From the NCBI GenBank assembly GCA_027600665.1, contig JADGJL010000036.1:1-62624 (forward strand): DNA of 62,624 bases, written 5' to 3'. This document shows, one piece after another, positions 40,882 to 52,327 of the stretch. Source of the stretch: Irineochytrium annulatum. Taxonomy: Eukaryota; Chytridiomycota; Chytridiomycetes; Chytridiales; Chytridiaceae. The position numbers and the translations under genes were made by a program. Below the pieces are notes generated by a model. The model was not told the DNA's origin and ran no database searches. It worked only from the letters and a program-made list of their open reading frames with translations. Within the stretch, counting starts at the first letter, position 1; each line of letters opens with the position of its first letter.

Positions 40882-41547
40882 GTGGGCCAAAAGGTAAATC
40901 CAGTCGGACTCCGTGTCGGAATTATCCGTGACTGGGAATCTAAGTGGTATGCAGGCAAAGACTTCGGTGATCTTTTGATGGAAGACGTGAAAATTCGTGA
41001 ATTCCTGAAAAATAAATTGAAAGACTCCGCTTTATCTCGTGTAGAAATTGAGAGAGCGGCTAACCGCGTAAACGTAACGATTCACACTGCTAAACCAGGT
41101 ATGGTAATTGGTAAAGGTGGTTCGGAAGTTGAAAATCTTCGTAATCAAATTACGAAAATTGCTGGCGGTAAAAAAGTACACATCAACATTTCTGAAATTA
41201 AAAACCAAGACTTGGACGCTATTCTTGTAGCTGAAAGCATTGCACAACAATTGGAACGTCGCGTTTCTTTCCGTCGTGCTCTGAAACAAGCGATTCAAAG
41301 AACTATGCGCTCCGGTGCTAAAGGTATCAAAACTCAAGTAGGCGGACGTCTTGGCGGTGCTGAGATCGCACGTTCTGAAGGCTACAGCGAAGGAACTGTT
41401 CCACTGCACACACTGCGTGCTGACATTGACTATGGTACAGCAGAGGCTCATACTACTTACGGACGTATTGGCGTAAAAGTATGGATCTATCGTGGAGAGG
41501 TTCTTCCTACGGCTAAGAAACAAGCTGCTAAGGAAGGAGGCAACTAA
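40882..41547 (+). CDS. rpsC: 30S ribosomal protein S3
   Basis: mRNA-entry and helicase protein of the small subunit. The 221-residue protein has a KH domain with [13 protein letters not shown] near residue 75 and a C-terminal domain ending in [15 protein letters not shown]. The start is GTG ([17 protein letters not shown] follows), after AAGGAGGGG. It is followed by rplP after two bases. Confidence 0.97.
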   Translation: MGQKVNPVGLRVGIIRDWESKWYAGKDFGDLLMEDVKIREFLKNKLKDSALSRVEIERAANRVNVTIHTAKPGMVIGKGGSEVENLRNQITKIAGGKKVHINISEIKNQDLDAILVAESIAQQLERRVSFRRALKQAIQRTMRSGAKGIKTQVGGRLGGAEIARSEGYSEGTVPLHTLRADIDYGTAEAHTTYGRIGVKVWIYRGEVLPTAKKQAAKEGGN

Positions 41548-41549
41548 TC

Positions 41550-41984
41550 ATGTTGGTACCAAAACGCGTAAAACACCGTAAGCAACAACGTGGACATATG
41601 AAAGGCCAAGCTAAAGGCGGAACGACTCTGAACTTTGGCGAATACGGTCTGCAAGCTACGGAACCGGCTTGGATTACGAACCGTCAGATCGAAGCGGCTC
41701 GTATTGCAATGACTCGTTACATCAAACGTGGTGGTAAAGTTTGGATCAAAATCTTCCCAGACAAACCAATCACTCAAAAGCCTCTCGAGGTTCGGATGGG
41801 TAGCGGTAAAGGTAACGTAGAAAAATGGGTTGCAGTAGTGAAACCAGGTAAGATCATGTTTGAACTTGCTGGTGTACCGGAGGAAATTGCACGCGAAGCA
41901 ATGCGTCTTGCCGCTCACAAACTGCCAATCAAAACGAAGTTCGTGAAACGTGAAGAATTGGGTGGTGAAGCAAATGAAAGCTAG
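41550..41984 (+). CDS. rplP: 50S ribosomal protein L16
   Basis: Late-assembling protein near the A-site tRNA elbow. The 144-residue protein starts [15 protein letters not shown] and has [20 protein letters not shown] and MGSGKG near 82, where the conserved modified Arg/Met region lies. GGAGGCAACTAATC precedes it, inside the end of rpsC. It overlaps rpmC by 11 bases. Confidence 0.97.
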   Translation: MLVPKRVKHRKQQRGHMKGQAKGGTTLNFGEYGLQATEPAWITNRQIEAARIAMTRYIKRGGKVWIKIFPDKPITQKPLEVRMGSGKGNVEKWVAVVKPGKIMFELAGVPEEIAREAMRLAAHKLPIKTKFVKREELGGEANES

Positions 41985-42171
41985 TGAATTTCGCAACCTA
42001 ACCTCTGCTGAAATCGAGCAAAAGATTGCCGGATTTAAAGAAGAACTCTTTAACCTCCGCTTTCAATTAGCTACCGGTCAGCTGGATAACCCGACTCGCA
42101 TCCGTGATGTGCGGAAAGAAATAGCTCGTGCTAAAACCATTATCCGTGAGAGAGAATTGGGAATCGGTTAA
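41974..42171 (+). CDS. rpmC: 50S ribosomal protein L29
   Basis: Small helical protein at the exit site. The 65-residue protein has [26 protein letters not shown] and ends with [22 protein letters not shown]. The ATG at 41974 lies inside the last 11 bases of rplP with GGTGGTG as ribosome site, so translation is coupled. Confidence 0.95.
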   Translation: MKASEFRNLTSAEIEQKIAGFKEELFNLRFQLATGQLDNPTRIRDVRKEIARAKTIIRERELGIG

Positions 42172-42219
42172 TTAGGGATAGGATGGACAATCCGTCCGTA
42201 ATCAGGAAGGAGGCCAACA

Positions 42220-42486
42220 ATGAGCGAAGAACGTAACGCACGTAAAGTGCAAACTGGTAAAGTGGTCAGCGATAAAATGGACAAAACAATTGTTGTTGCT
42301 GTAGAAACTTACAAAAAACACAACTTGTACCATAAGCGCATTAAGGTTACTAAAAAATTCAAAGCACATGACGAAGAAAACACTGCGAAAATCGGTGACA
42401 CGGTGAAAATCATGGAGACTCGTCCGCTTTCGAAAGATAAACGCTGGAGACTTACTGAAATCGTAGAAAAAGCGGTTATCATCTAA
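42220..42486 (+). CDS. rpsQ: 30S ribosomal protein S17
   Basis: Primary binder of 16S rRNA helix 11. The 88-residue OB-fold protein has [17 protein letters not shown] near 14 and [19 protein letters not shown] near 62. AAGGAGG precedes the ATG. Normal in length and position between rpmC and rplN. Confidence 0.97.
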   Translation: MSEERNARKVQTGKVVSDKMDKTIVVAVETYKKHNLYHKRIKVTKKFKAHDEENTAKIGDTVKIMETRPLSKDKRWRLTEIVEKAVII

Positions 42487-42520
42487 TGCTCAGCAGCACT
42501 GCTGAAAGGAGGAATACTAA

Positions 42521-42889
42521 ATGATTCAACCATTTACACGTTTGACTGTGGCTGACAACTCCGGTGCGAAGGAACTGATGTGTATCCGCGTACTCGGCGG
42601 TACGGGACGTCGTACAGCTCAAATCGGTGATCTGATCGTTTGTTCTGTTAAACAAGCAACACCAGGCGGCGTTGTCAAAAAAGGTGATGTAGTTAGAGCG
42701 GTTGTCGTTCGTACGAAACGTTCTGTACGTCGTAAAGACGGTTCCTACATCGGTTTTGATGAAAATGCAGCGGTTGTTGTAAAAGACGACAGAAGCCCAC
42801 GTGGAACACGTATTTTCGGACCAGTTGCTCGCGAACTTCGCGATAAAGACTTCATGAAAATCGTTTCCTTGGCTCCAGAAGTAATCTAA
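42521..42889 (+). CDS. rplN: 50S ribosomal protein L14
   Basis: Intersubunit bridge protein and RsfS docking site. The 122-residue protein starts [19 protein letters not shown] and ends with [19 protein letters not shown], the standard sequence ends. AAAGGAGG precedes the ATG. First gene of what is the spc part in E. coli; no separate promoter is visible here. Confidence 0.97.
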   Translation: MIQPFTRLTVADNSGAKELMCIRVLGGTGRRTAQIGDLIVCSVKQATPGGVVKKGDVVRAVVVRTKRSVRRKDGSYIGFDENAAVVVKDDRSPRGTRIFGPVARELRDKDFMKIVSLAPEVI

Positions 42890-42929
42890 AGCTTTAATCT
42901 CGTGATGTTAGAAACAGGAGGTGTACGAA

Positions 42930-43283
42930 ATGCCAAGAGTGAAAAAAGTTCTGGAATCCCATAACAACAAACTTCACGTTAAAAAGGAAGATACGGTTAT
43001 GGTGATCAGCGGTAAAGACAAAGGTAAAAAAGGCCGTGTCATCGCTGCTTATCCTCGTGAGAACCGCGTCCTTGTGGAAGGTGTTAACATGGTGAAAAAA
43101 CACCAGAAGCCTAACCAGCAAAACCCGCAAGGCGGCATTATCGAGAAGGAAGCTCCGATTCACGTTTCCAACGTAATGCACATCGATCCGAAGAGCGGAA
43201 AAGTAACCCGTGTAGGTTACAAAGTTTTGGATAACGGAAAGAAAGTGCGCGTTGCTAAACGTTCCGGAGAAATTATCGACTAA
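42930..43283 (+). CDS. rplX: 50S ribosomal protein L24
   Basis: Assembly initiator of the large subunit. The 117-residue protein has the KOW motif [20 protein letters not shown] near residue 23. The ATG at 42930 follows AGGAGGTGTACGAA, and the ORF extension of three codons overlaps that site. It precedes rplE by 32 bases. Confidence 0.96.
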   Translation: MPRVKKVLESHNNKLHVKKEDTVMVISGKDKGKKGRVIAAYPRENRVLVEGVNMVKKHQKPNQQNPQGGIIEKEAPIHVSNVMHIDPKSGKVTRVGYKVLDNGKKVRVAKRSGEIID

Positions 43284-43315
43284 TTGAACCGAATGAGAAA
43301 GGAGGGCTATGATTC

Positions 43316-43858
43316 ATGGCATCAAGAATGAAAGAACGTTACCTGCAAGAAATCGCTCCTGCTTTGATGCAGAAGTTTAACTATACAACGGTAATGCAAG
43401 TGCCGAAAATCGAGAAAATCGTTATCAACATGGGTGTGGGCGACGCTGTCCAAAACTCCAAAGTGTTGGATTCCGCAGTAAACGATTTGCAACTGATCGC
43501 AGGTCAAAAACCTGTAATCACTCGTGCAAAAAAATCAATCGCAGGATTCAAACTGCGTGAGAATATGCCTATCGGTGTGAAAGTAACATTGCGCGGCGAG
43601 CGTATGTACTTCTTCCTCGATAAACTGTTCAACGTTACGCTTCCTCGTGTCCGCGACTTCCGCGGTGTATCGAGCAAAGCTTTCGACGGACGTGGTAACT
43701 ACACACTGGGTCTGAAAGAGCAATTGATCTTCCCAGAGATCGAGTATGATAAAGTTGATAAAGTCCGCGGTATGGATATTGTCATCGTAACAACGGCGAA
43801 AACAGACGAAGAGTCCCGCGAATTGCTCACGCAAATGGGAATGCCTTTCGTTAAGTAA
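43316..43858 (+). CDS. rplE: 50S ribosomal protein L5
   Basis: Binds 5S rRNA and contacts the P-site tRNA. The 180-residue protein has [19 protein letters not shown] near 37 and [26 protein letters not shown] near 90. AAAGGAGGG precedes the ATG. The 73-base gap after it holds a small TTTCC-GGAAA hairpin. Confidence 0.97.
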   Translation: MASRMKERYLQEIAPALMQKFNYTTVMQVPKIEKIVINMGVGDAVQNSKVLDSAVNDLQLIAGQKPVITRAKKSIAGFKLRENMPIGVKVTLRGERMYFFLDKLFNVTLPRVRDFRGVSSKAFDGRGNYTLGLKEQLIFPEIEYDKVDKVRGMDIVIVTTAKTDEESRELLTQMGMPFVK

Positions 43859-43931
43859 TGTTGGCATAACGTTTCCGGGTGTCTGGAAAGACTCCCTTTT
43901 CTCCGAAATTATTTAGGAGGTGTCAGGCTAA

Positions 43932-44117
43932 GTGGCAAAAACTTCGATGAAAGTTAAACAACAACGTACACCAAAGTTTAAAGTACGTGCATATACACGC
44001 TGTGAGCGTTGCGGACGTCCACATTCGGTCCTGCAAAAGTTCAAAATTTGCAGAATTTGCTTCCGTGAATTAGCTTATAAAGGCCAGATCCCTGGCGTGA
44101 AAAAAGCAAGCTGGTAA
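43932..44117 (+). CDS. rpsZ: 30S ribosomal protein S14, zinc type
   Basis: The short, zinc-binding form of S14 (61 residues), with [20 protein letters not shown] giving two CxxC pairs at about 24-27 and 40-43, and the usual [12 protein letters not shown] end. It starts with GTG after TTAGGAGGTG. This is the housekeeping form in Bacillales; a longer zinc-free paralogue may be encoded elsewhere. Confidence 0.97.
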   Translation: MAKTSMKVKQQRTPKFKVRAYTRCERCGRPHSVLQKFKICRICFRELAYKGQIPGVKKASW

Positions 44118-44149
44118 AAAGTCCTGAACGGGAAGGAGGTTAACTCACA

Positions 44150-44548
44150 ATGACTATGTCTGATCCAATTGCAGATATGCTTACTCGTATTCGTAACGCG
44201 AACACTGTTCGTCACGAAACGGTAGAAATGCCTGCTTCGACAATGAAAAAACAAATCGCCGATATCCTGAAGCGTGAAGGTTTCATCCGTGACGCTGAAG
44301 TTATCGATGATAACAAACAAGGGATTATCCGTGTTTTCCTGAAATACGGTCAAAATAACGAGCGCGTTATCACTGGTCTGAAAAGAATCAGTAAACCTGG
44401 TCTTCGTGTTTACACGAAAAGCAATGAAGTACCTCGTGTACTTGGTGGCCTGGGAATCGCGATCATCTCGACATCCAAAGGTATCATGACGGACAAAGAA
44501 GCTCGTCAATCGAAATCCGGCGGAGAAGTCGTTTGCTACGTTTGGTAA
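44150..44548 (+). CDS. rpsH: 30S ribosomal protein S8
   Basis: Central-domain assembly protein and spc repressor in E. coli. The 132-residue protein starts [18 protein letters not shown] and ends GGEVVCYVW, with [13 protein letters not shown] near 110. GGAAGGAGG precedes the ATG. A long open frame opposite rpsH, rplF and part of rplR is a codon-bias shadow. Confidence 0.97.
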   Translation: MTMSDPIADMLTRIRNANTVRHETVEMPASTMKKQIADILKREGFIRDAEVIDDNKQGIIRVFLKYGQNNERVITGLKRISKPGLRVYTKSNEVPRVLGGLGIAIISTSKGIMTDKEARQSKSGGEVVCYVW

Positions 44549-44578
44549 TATAACGTCACAAGATAGGAGGTGCAACAT

Positions 44579-45121
44579 ATGTCTCGTATTGGTCGCAAAC
44601 CAATCACAGTACCAAGTGGTGTAGACATCACCCTGGACAACACCGTTATTACGGTAAAAGGACCAAAAGGAACTTTGACTCGTGAGCTTCATAAAGACAT
44701 GAAGGTTACAGTTGAAAATAACGAAATCACAGTTGTGCGTCCTTCCGATAACAAAACTCACCGTTCTTTGCACGGCACAACGCGCAGCGTTGTAAACAAT
44801 ATGGTGAGCGGCGTTACTGAAGGATTCGCGAAATCTCTGGAATTGGTTGGGGTCGGATATCGTGCAAGCAAATCCGGAGATAAAATCGTTCTGAACGTTG
44901 GTTACTCTCACCCGGTTGAAATTACACCGGAAGCGGGAATTGAATTCGAAGTACCTTCGAATACAAAAATCATCGTTCGCGGAATCGACAAAGAGCGTGT
45001 AGGTGCTTACGCTGCTAAAATCCGTTCCGTACGTGAACCTGAGCCATACAAAGGTAAAGGTATTAAATATGAAGGCGAGCGTATCATCCGTAAGGAAGGT
45101 AAAGCCGGTAAGAAGAAATAA
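44579..45121 (+). CDS. rplF: 50S ribosomal protein L6
   Basis: Two-domain protein near the sarcin-ricin loop. The 180-residue protein starts [17 protein letters not shown] and ends with the conserved [27 protein letters not shown]. The ATG at 44579 lies nine bases after TAGGAGG. It is followed by an unusually large 117-base gap before rplR that holds a GGCTTC-GAAGCC hairpin (45188-45205). Confidence 0.97.
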   Translation: MSRIGRKPITVPSGVDITLDNTVITVKGPKGTLTRELHKDMKVTVENNEITVVRPSDNKTHRSLHGTTRSVVNNMVSGVTEGFAKSLELVGVGYRASKSGDKIVLNVGYSHPVEITPEAGIEFEVPSNTKIIVRGIDKERVGAYAAKIRSVREPEPYKGKGIKYEGERIIRKEGKAGKKK

Positions 45122-45238
45122 GATTTCTCTTACCGCCTTTGCGCGGCTTTCGGCTTGCTTGCTTCGTGTGTTTCTAATATACCCCGTGGCTTCTGCTTTG
45201 AAGCCAGCGAGGTAACCTGAAAGGAGTGAATCTTTGAG

Positions 45239-45607
45239 ATGATTACGAAACCAGATAAAAATAAGGCTCGTCTGAAAAGACACCTTCGTGTTCGTAAGAA
45301 AATCCAAGGAACGGCAGCACGTCCTCGTTTGAACGTATTCCGTTCTGGTAAACATATGTATGCTCAAATCATCGATGATGTTGCTGGTGTAACAATCGCT
45401 TCCGCGTCTACCGTAGACAAAGAATTGAGCACTGACATCAAAAATGGTGCATCTGTTGAATCAGCTCGTAAAGTTGGCGAACTCGTTGCTAAACGTGCGA
45501 AAGACAAAGGTGTTTCCAACATCGTATTTGACCGTAGCGGATATCTGTACCATGGTCGTATCGCAGCTTTGGCTGAAGCGGCTCGTGAAGCAGGACTTGA
45601 GTTTTAA
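45239..45607 (+). CDS. rplR: 50S ribosomal protein L18
   Basis: 5S rRNA-binding protein. The 122-residue protein has the basic start [18 protein letters not shown], then [20 protein letters not shown] and the end [26 protein letters not shown], as usual. AAGGAGTGAATC precedes the ATG. It is followed by rpsE after 27 bases. Confidence 0.97.
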   Translation: MITKPDKNKARLKRHLRVRKKIQGTAARPRLNVFRSGKHMYAQIIDDVAGVTIASASTVDKELSTDIKNGASVESARKVGELVAKRAKDKGVSNIVFDRSGYLYHGRIAALAEAAREAGLEF

Positions 45608-45634
45608 GATATTTTTCAAAAGGAGGTTAACGAC

Positions 45635-46132
45635 TTGCGTGTAGATCCGAATACTTTGGAACTGACTGAAAGAGTTGTAAATATTAATCGCGTAGCTAAA
45701 GTAGTAAAAGGCGGACGCCGTTTCAGCTTTAGCGCACTGGTTGTAGTCGGCGACGGCAACGGCTGGGTTGGAGCTGGTATCGGTAAAGCGGGCGAAGTAC
45801 CTGATGCAATTCGCAAAGGTATTGAAGACGCTAAGAAAAACCTTGTACACGTTCCACTCGTAGGAACATCGATTCCTCACTTGGTAACAGGTAAGTTCGG
45901 CGCAGGACGCGTGCTGTTGAAACCAGCATCTGAAGGTACTGGTGTTATCGCTGGTGGTCCTGTACGTGCGGTTCTCGAACTTGCTGGTGTAGGTGACATT
46001 TTGACAAAATCTCTGGGTTCTTCGAATTCCATGAACATGGTCAATGCGACTTTGGAAGGTTTGTCCCGTTTGAAGCGTGCTGAAGACGTGGCTAAACTGC
46101 GCGGAAAATCCGTCGAAGAGCTTCTGGGTTAA
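45635..46132 (+). CDS. rpsE: 30S ribosomal protein S5
   Basis: Small-subunit protein at the mRNA entry and fidelity region. The 165-residue protein starts at TTG eight bases after AGGAGG, giving [20 protein letters not shown]. The spectinomycin-contact loop ([21 protein letters not shown], residues 21-41) looks like the sensitive form. [16 protein letters not shown] is near 130. It is followed by rpmD after 13 bases. Confidence 0.96.
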   Translation: MRVDPNTLELTERVVNINRVAKVVKGGRRFSFSALVVVGDGNGWVGAGIGKAGEVPDAIRKGIEDAKKNLVHVPLVGTSIPHLVTGKFGAGRVLLKPASEGTGVIAGGPVRAVLELAGVGDILTKSLGSSNSMNMVNATLEGLSRLKRAEDVAKLRGKSVEELLG

Positions 46133-46145
46133 GGAGGGAATTCTC

Positions 46146-46331
46146 ATGGCTAAATTAGAAATTACCCTCGTCCGCAGCTTGATCGGACGTCCGGAGACGC
46201 AAAGAACAACTGTGAAAACATTGGGTTTGCGCAAAATCAATAGCAAAGTGGTACAAAACGATAATCCTGCCATCCGTGGTATGATTAACAAAGTAAGCCA
46301 CTTGGTTGCTGTTAAAGAAGTAGAAGCTTAA
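46146..46331 (+). CDS. rpmD: 50S ribosomal protein L30
   Basis: A 61-residue L30, [20 protein letters not shown] at its start with the [15 protein letters not shown] core. AAGGAGGG precedes the ATG at 46146; the longer open frame reaches back into rpsE and is not used. It lies between rpsE and rplO as in all Bacillales. Confidence 0.96.
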   Translation: MAKLEITLVRSLIGRPETQRTTVKTLGLRKINSKVVQNDNPAIRGMINKVSHLVAVKEVEA

Positions 46332-46374
46332 AAACGGGTTAATCCCACAAATCTTTAAGGAGGTGCAACGAACG

Positions 46375-46815
46375 ATGAAGTTACATGAGCTTTCACCATC
46401 TCCTGGATCCCGCAAAGAACGTAAACGTCTTGGTCGCGGTCCAAGTAGTGGTACAGGTAAAACATCAGGTCGCGGTCACAAAGGACAAAACGCTCGTTCT
46501 GGCGGTGGAGTACGTCCAGGCTTCGAAGGTGGACAAAATCCATTGTATCGTCGCTTGCCAAAACGTGGTTTTGTAAACCCAACTCGCAAAGAATATGCAG
46601 TTGTGAATACTGAAGACCTGAACAGTTTTGCTGCGGGTACTGAAGTAACTCCAGAATTCTTGATGACGAATGGCGTAGTTAAAAACGCTAAATCCGGAAT
46701 CAAAATCCTGGGTAACGGTGATGTCACTGTGAAGCTGACTGTTAAAGCTAATAAGTTTTCTCAATCTGCTATTGAGAAAATTGAAGCTGCCGGCGGTACA
46801 ACTGAGGTGATTTAA
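46375..46815 (+). CDS. rplO: 50S ribosomal protein L15
   Basis: Late-assembly protein. The 146-residue protein starts [20 protein letters not shown] and has the glycine-rich [20 protein letters not shown] and [20 protein letters not shown] stretches. The ATG at 46375 follows AAGGAGGTG by ten bases. It overlaps secY by one base (TAATG). Confidence 0.97.
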   Translation: MKLHELSPSPGSRKERKRLGRGPSSGTGKTSGRGHKGQNARSGGGVRPGFEGGQNPLYRRLPKRGFVNPTRKEYAVVNTEDLNSFAAGTEVTPEFLMTNGVVKNAKSGIKILGNGDVTVKLTVKANKFSQSAIEKIEAAGGTTEVI

Positions 46816-48113
46816 TGTTCAAGACCCTAAAGAATATCTGGCGGGTTGAAGATCTGCGCAAAAGGGTATTATTTACCCTTTTTGTACTGATCATTTACCG
46901 CATCGGATCCTTTGTTCCCGTACCGGGAGTTAATAAAGATGTATTCGAAGCGACAAATTCTGCGGGTAAAGAAGTTTTTGGACTTCTCAATACGTTCTCG
47001 GGTGGAGCGCTCTTCCAGTTCTCGATATTTGCGCTCGGGATCGTGCCTTACATCACTGCGTCTATCATAGTACAATTGCTTTCCATGGACGTTATTCCTA
47101 AATTAGCGGAGTGGGCAAAGCAAGGTGAACAAGGTAAGAAGAAATCTGCACAGTTGACCCGTTATTTAACCATCGGGCTGGCATTGATTCAAGCGTTTGG
47201 TACGTCGATCGGATTCAACCGCTTGTACAATACAGAGATGGTGCCTAACGCTACATTTGCAGATTATATCTTGATCGCGATTGTACTTACGGCCGGTACT
47301 TCATTCCTGATGTGGCTGGGTGAGCAAATCACCGAGAAGGGCATAGGAAACGGAATTTCGATCTTGATCTTTGCAGGTATCCTATCTACGGTGCCTAATA
47401 TTATCAAACAAACGATCGAATCTGACTTTATCCAACCTGACCAACTGTTTATGAATATTCTTAAAGGTGTAATCATCGCAATTGTTATTGTGCTGATCAT
47501 CATAGGGGTCATTTACATTCAGCAGGCGATTCGGAAAATTCCTGTACAGTACGCTAAACGTGTCGTAGGTAACAAAATGTACGGTGGACAGAATACACAT
47601 ATCCCGCTGAAAATTAATGCAGCAGGTGTTATCCCTGTCATCTTTGCTTCATCGCTGTTGATGTTCCCAACGATCATAGCTAACTTCTGGGCAGATCACG
47701 ATTGGGCTCGGTGGATCGGACAGAATCTGACTACACACAAACCTCTGGGTATGTTACTGTATGTTGTGATGATCTTCGGTTTCACATTCTTCTATACTTT
47801 CGTACAGATGAATCCACAGCAGATGGCTGATAATATGAAAAAGAACGGCGGTTACATCCCAGGCATTCGCCCGGGTAAAGCAACCGAGAAATATCTGACC
47901 CGTGTCATGACTCGTTTGACAATGGCCGGAGCCATCTTCTTGGCAGTCATTTCCGTTCTGCCTGTATTCTTAGGGGCACTTTCTGGTTTGCCTCAATCTG
48001 CGCAAATTGGAGGAACATCCCTCCTGATCGTTATCGGTGTTGCGCTGGATACGATGAAGCAAATCGAAAGCCAATTGATCAAACGCCACTACAAAGGTTT
48101 TATCAATAAATAG
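46815..48113 (+). CDS. secY: Preprotein translocase subunit SecY
   Basis: Channel of the Sec protein-export system in the membrane. The 432-residue protein shows ten hydrophobic segments, the plug-side GGALFQFSIFALGIVPYITASII and the cytosolic loop GKATEKYLTRVMTRLT near 355. It starts at the last base of rplO, so SecY is made with the ribosomal proteins, as in other bacteria. An inverted repeat lies after it. Confidence 0.97.
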   Translation: MFKTLKNIWRVEDLRKRVLFTLFVLIIYRIGSFVPVPGVNKDVFEATNSAGKEVFGLLNTFSGGALFQFSIFALGIVPYITASIIVQLLSMDVIPKLAEWAKQGEQGKKKSAQLTRYLTIGLALIQAFGTSIGFNRLYNTEMVPNATFADYILIAIVLTAGTSFLMWLGEQITEKGIGNGISILIFAGILSTVPNIIKQTIESDFIQPDQLFMNILKGVIIAIVIVLIIIGVIYIQQAIRKIPVQYAKRVVGNKMYGGQNTHIPLKINAAGVIPVIFASSLLMFPTIIANFWADHDWARWIGQNLTTHKPLGMLLYVVMIFGFTFFYTFVQMNPQQMADNMKKNGGYIPGIRPGKATEKYLTRVMTRLTMAGAIFLAVISVLPVFLGALSGLPQSAQIGGTSLLIVIGVALDTMKQIESQLIKRHYKGFINK

Positions 48114-48114
48114 G

Positions 48115-48159
48115 CAATAGGTACCGGTCGAGTGAAGATTTACTTGCCGGCACCTATTG
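48115..48159 (+). other. Inverted repeat between secY and adk
   Basis: CAATAGGTACCGG pairs with GCCGGCACCTATTG (one mismatch, one G-U pair) around a 17-base loop, with no T run. It might be a processing or regulatory structure for adk rather than a terminator. Confidence 0.55.
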
Positions 48160-48197
48160 TGCTGTTTGTTGATGTAGGGTAGTCTTGGAGGGAGTGA

Positions 48198-48848
<651 letters not shown>

Positions 48849-48851
48849 TTG

Positions 48852-49604
48852 ATGATCATTGGTAAGTCCGAAACGGAACTGGGCTTGATGAGGGAAGCAG
48901 GGAGAATTGTTGCGGAAACGCATCGTCTCTTGGCAGAGCATATCGCTCCCGGTATTACGACTGGTGAACTTGACCATATGGCTGATCAATATATCCGCAG
49001 TCAAGGAGCTGTGCCGTCTTTCAAAGGTTATAACGGTTTCCCTGCCAGTGTGTGCGCTTCAGTAAATGAAGAGTTGGTACATGGATTTCCCGGCAAACGC
49101 AAGTTGAACGAGGGCGATATCGTTACGTTTGACATTGGCGCGCAGTACCAGGGGTATCATGGAGATTCCGCCTGGACTTATCCGGTCGGCCGTATTTCCG
49201 AAGAAGCCCGTCGTCTTCTGGACGTTACCGAGGCTTCGTTATACGCAGGTCTGGCGCTGGTAAAACCGGACGTTCGCTTGTTTACAATATCTCATGCGAT
49301 TCAGAAATATATTGAAGATGAAGGGTTCTCAGTTGTTCGTGAATATGTCGGTCACGGCATAGGCGCAGATCTGCACGAAGAACCACAGATTCCGAACTAT
49401 GGTCTTCCCGATCGGGGACCACGGCTCAAAGCGGGCATGGTGCTGGCCATAGAGCCGATGGTTAACGTAGGAAGACGGTATGTGAAAACGTTGGAAGATA
49501 ACTGGACTGTCGTCACGGTTGATGGAAAGTTATGTGCCCACTTTGAACACACCGTAGCAGTTACACCAGATGGTATGGAAATTTTCACGAAACTGAATGC
49601 GTAG
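48852..49604 (+). CDS. map: Methionine aminopeptidase
   Basis: Removes the N-terminal methionine from new proteins. The 250-residue type I enzyme has all five metal ligands: Asp in TFDIGAQ, Asp in HGDSAWTYP, His in YVGHGIG, Glu in AIEPMV and Glu in HFEHTVAV. The ATG at 48852 follows AGAGG by seven bases. It lies between adk and the KOW gene, as in B. subtilis. Confidence 0.97.
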   Translation: MIIGKSETELGLMREAGRIVAETHRLLAEHIAPGITTGELDHMADQYIRSQGAVPSFKGYNGFPASVCASVNEELVHGFPGKRKLNEGDIVTFDIGAQYQGYHGDSAWTYPVGRISEEARRLLDVTEASLYAGLALVKPDVRLFTISHAIQKYIEDEGFSVVREYVGHGIGADLHEEPQIPNYGLPDRGPRLKAGMVLAIEPMVNVGRRYVKTLEDNWTVVTVDGKLCAHFEHTVAVTPDGMEIFTKLNA

Positions 49605-49614
49605 GTGATGAGGC

Positions 49615-49923
49615 ATGAACAGTCAGTCTAATCCGCAGCTCGGTCAACTTGTGAAGATCCGTAAAGGCCGCAATGCGGACCAAGCCGCAGTAATTGTTGC
49701 TATAGCGGACAGTAAGTTCGTATATATCGCGGATGGAGACAAACGTAAGTTTGATCAACCCAAGAAGAAGAATCTTCTTCATCTTGAACTCCAGCCCATG
49801 ATTAGCAGCGAGGTTGTGAACAGTTTAAACGAGAGTGGTCGGGTGACAAATGGAAAGCTCCGCTATGCGGTCCATTCATTTCTGGAATTCACCAACATTC
49901 AAGCTGAAGAGAAAGGAGACTGA
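49615..49923 (+). CDS. KOW-domain RNA-binding protein (YbzG type)
   Basis: A 102-residue protein with a KOW motif at the start, LGQLVKIRKGRNADQAAVIVAIADSKFVYIADG, resembling ribosomal L14e/YbzG proteins. In B. subtilis ybzG lies in the same place between map and infA. Probably ribosome-associated, but its function is not known. It starts ten bases after map, after GGTGATGAGGC, and its end is three bases from infA. Confidence 0.85.
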   Translation: MNSQSNPQLGQLVKIRKGRNADQAAVIVAIADSKFVYIADGDKRKFDQPKKKNLLHLELQPMISSEVVNSLNESGRVTNGKLRYAVHSFLEFTNIQAEEKGD

Positions 49924-49926
49924 CTA

Positions 49927-50142
49927 ATGGCCAAGGAAGATGTCATTGAAGTGGAAGGTACGGTTCTTGAACCGCTACCGAATGCAACATTCAAGGTTGA
50001 GCTTGAGAACGGTCATCAAATTCTCGCTCACGTTTCCGGAAAACTACGGATGCACTTTATTCGTATCTTGACTGGAGACAAAGTAGTTGTTCAGTTGTCG
50101 CCTTATGATTTAACAAAAGGTCGCATAACTTACCGTAAATAG
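49927..50142 (+). CDS. infA: Translation initiation factor IF-1
   Basis: OB-fold protein that binds the A site during initiation. The 71-residue protein starts [20 protein letters not shown] and ends [15 protein letters not shown], normal for the family. AAAGGAGACTGACTA precedes the ATG. The 152-base gap after it carries two copies of a hairpin before rpmJ. Confidence 0.97.
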   Translation: MAKEDVIEVEGTVLEPLPNATFKVELENGHQILAHVSGKLRMHFIRILTGDKVVVQLSPYDLTKGRITYRK

Positions 50143-50181
50143 TAGTAGACAGTTGCAATGAACTGTGAAGCTTATGAAGCG

Positions 50182-50408
<227 letters not shown>

Positions 50409-50428
50409 AGAAGGGGGTGTAGCGTAAA

Positions 50429-50797
50429 ATGGCACGTATAGCTGGTGTGGATTTGCCACGTGATAAGCGCGTTGAGATCGCCTTGACTTATATTTTCGGA
50501 ATCGGTAAAACGACTTCCCAGAAAATTCTGAGCACAACAGGCATCAATCCGGACACTCGTGTTCGTGATTTGACGGAAGATGAAGTCAGCAAATTGCGTG
50601 AAAGTATCGATAAAGAGGTCAAAGTAGAAGGTGACCTGCGTCGAGAAATCTCTTTGAATATTAAACGTTTGACGGAGATCGGTTGTTACCGTGGAGTTCG
50701 TCATCGTCGTGGTCTGCCTGTTCGTGGACAACGTACGAAAACGAATGCTCGTACTCGTAAAGGTCCTCGTCGTACAGTAGCGAACAAGAAGAAATAA
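50429..50797 (+). CDS. rpsM: 30S ribosomal protein S13
   Basis: Head protein that contacts the P-site tRNA and the large subunit. The 122-residue protein starts [20 protein letters not shown] and ends with [31 protein letters not shown] precedes the ATG. Together with rpsK, rpoA and rplQ it forms the alpha part of the cluster. Confidence 0.97.
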   Translation: MARIAGVDLPRDKRVEIALTYIFGIGKTTSQKILSTTGINPDTRVRDLTEDEVSKLRESIDKEVKVEGDLRREISLNIKRLTEIGCYRGVRHRRGLPVRGQRTKTNARTRKGPRRTVANKKK

Positions 50798-50816
50798 TAA
50801 GGGGGGATAAGAGAAA

Positions 50817-51212
50817 ATGGCTAAACCGAAAAAAGTCGTACGTACTAAACGTCGTGACCGTAAGAATATTGAATCTGGCGTGGCACATATCCGTTCCACT
50901 TTCAATAACACTATCGTTACTATTACGGATCCTCACGGAAATGCAATTTCGTGGGCAAGCTCCGGCGGTCTCGGATTCAGAGGTTCCCGTAAATCGACTC
51001 CGTTTGCTGCACAAATGGCTGCTGAGACTGCTGCCAAAGCTGCAATGGAACATGGGATGAAAGCCGTTGAGGTTATGGTTAAAGGACCAGGCGCAGGCCG
51101 TGAAGCAGCGATCCGCTCTTTGCAAGCTGCTGGTCTTGAAGTTAACCTGATCAAAGACGTAACTCCAGTCCCGCATAACGGATGCCGTCCTCCAAAACGT
51201 CGTCGTGTCTAA
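50817..51212 (+). CDS. rpsK: 30S ribosomal protein S11
   Basis: Platform protein near the E site. The 131-residue protein has [20 protein letters not shown] near 24 and ends [16 protein letters not shown], as usual; the asparagine-glycine pair near the end is the conserved isoaspartate site. AAGGGGGG precedes the ATG. A 136-base gap without a clear promoter separates it from rpoA. Confidence 0.97.
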   Translation: MAKPKKVVRTKRRDRKNIESGVAHIRSTFNNTIVTITDPHGNAISWASSGGLGFRGSRKSTPFAAQMAAETAAKAAMEHGMKAVEVMVKGPGAGREAAIRSLQAAGLEVNLIKDVTPVPHNGCRPPKRRRV

Positions 51213-51348
51213 TGAGATTTGCCCCTGCGTGTGGTATATTTCCGGCACAATCTGCTAATAATGGTTGTTTAGGCATACTACTACATGTTTTCGCAAGAGA
51301 AGGTAAATGTTTCATAGAGGACCGACGTTTTGAAGGAGGGGTATTGCA

Positions 51349-52293
51349 GTGATTGAAATCGAAAAGCCGAAAATTGAGACGGTAGACGTCAACGATGATG
51401 GCACCTATGGGAAATTCGTAGTAGAACCGCTTGAGCGCGGATACGGTACGACGCTTGGAAACTCGCTTCGCCGAATCTTGCTCTCGTCACTGCCGGGTGC
51501 GGCAGTGTCTTCGGTTCAAATCGATGGCGTTCTGCATGAATTTGCTACAGTTCCTGGCGTAATGGAAGATGTTACGGAGGTTATTCTTAACCTGAAAGCT
51601 TTGTCGCTTAAGATTCATTCGGATGAGGAGAAAGTGCTCGAGATTGATGCTGAAGGCGAAGGAGCAATTACGGCTGGAGATATCCGTGCTGACTCCGATG
51701 TGGAAATTCTTAATCCGGATCTGCACATCGCTACGCTCGGACCAGGTTCGAGACTTCACATGCGTATTTTTGCCAATCGCGGTCGCGGCTACGTCCAGGC
51801 AGATCGGAATAAACGCGATGACCAGCCGATCGGCGTCATCCCAGTCGATTCCATCTTCACCCCGATCAGTCGCGTTAACTACGCTGTGGAAAATACGCGT
51901 GTCGGTCAAGTGACCAACTATGACAAGCTCACGTTGGAAGTTTGGACTGATGGAAGTATTCGTCCTGAAGAGGCTGTAAGCCTTGGCGCTAAAATTTTGA
52001 CTGAGCATTTGATGCTCTTCGTGGGTCTTACAGACGAAGCGAAAGATGCAGAGATCATGGTCGAAAAAGAAGAAGACAAAAAAGAAAAAGTACTCGAAAT
52101 GACGATCGAAGAGCTGGATCTCTCTGTTCGTTCCTACAACTGCCTCAAACGTGCCGGTATTAATACCGTGCAAGAGCTGACTACGAAAACGGAAGAAGAC
52201 ATGATGAAAGTCCGTAACCTCGGACGCAAGTCTTTGGAAGAAGTTCAAGAGAAGCTTGAGGAACTTGGTTTGGGACTCCGTACAGAAGAATAG
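51349..52293 (+). CDS. rpoA: DNA-directed RNA polymerase alpha subunit
   Basis: Scaffold and regulator-contact subunit of RNA polymerase. The 314-residue protein has the N-terminal assembly domain ([20 protein letters not shown] near 27) and the C-terminal domain ([19 protein letters not shown] and [11 protein letters not shown] near 245-295) that binds UP elements and activators. The start is GTG after AAGGAGGGG. Same transcript as S13, S11 and L17. Confidence 0.97.
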   Translation: MIEIEKPKIETVDVNDDGTYGKFVVEPLERGYGTTLGNSLRRILLSSLPGAAVSSVQIDGVLHEFATVPGVMEDVTEVILNLKALSLKIHSDEEKVLEIDAEGEGAITAGDIRADSDVEILNPDLHIATLGPGSRLHMRIFANRGRGYVQADRNKRDDQPIGVIPVDSIFTPISRVNYAVENTRVGQVTNYDKLTLEVWTDGSIRPEEAVSLGAKILTEHLMLFVGLTDEAKDAEIMVEKEEDKKEKVLEMTIEELDLSVRSYNCLKRAGINTVQELTTKTEEDMMKVRNLGRKSLEEVQEKLEELGLGLRTEE

Positions 52294-52327
52294 ACAGCCG
52301 AGTGCTTGAAGTGAAGGAGGGAAAACA

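Noticed and set aside
44075..45367. 430-codon open frame on the minus strand across rpsH, rplF and part of rplR
   Set aside because: It spans two complete ribosomal genes and part of a third, and follows their codon bias; no start signals.
48115..48159. Terminator after secY
   Set aside because: The inverted repeat has a mismatch, a long loop and no T run, so it was listed only as a structure.
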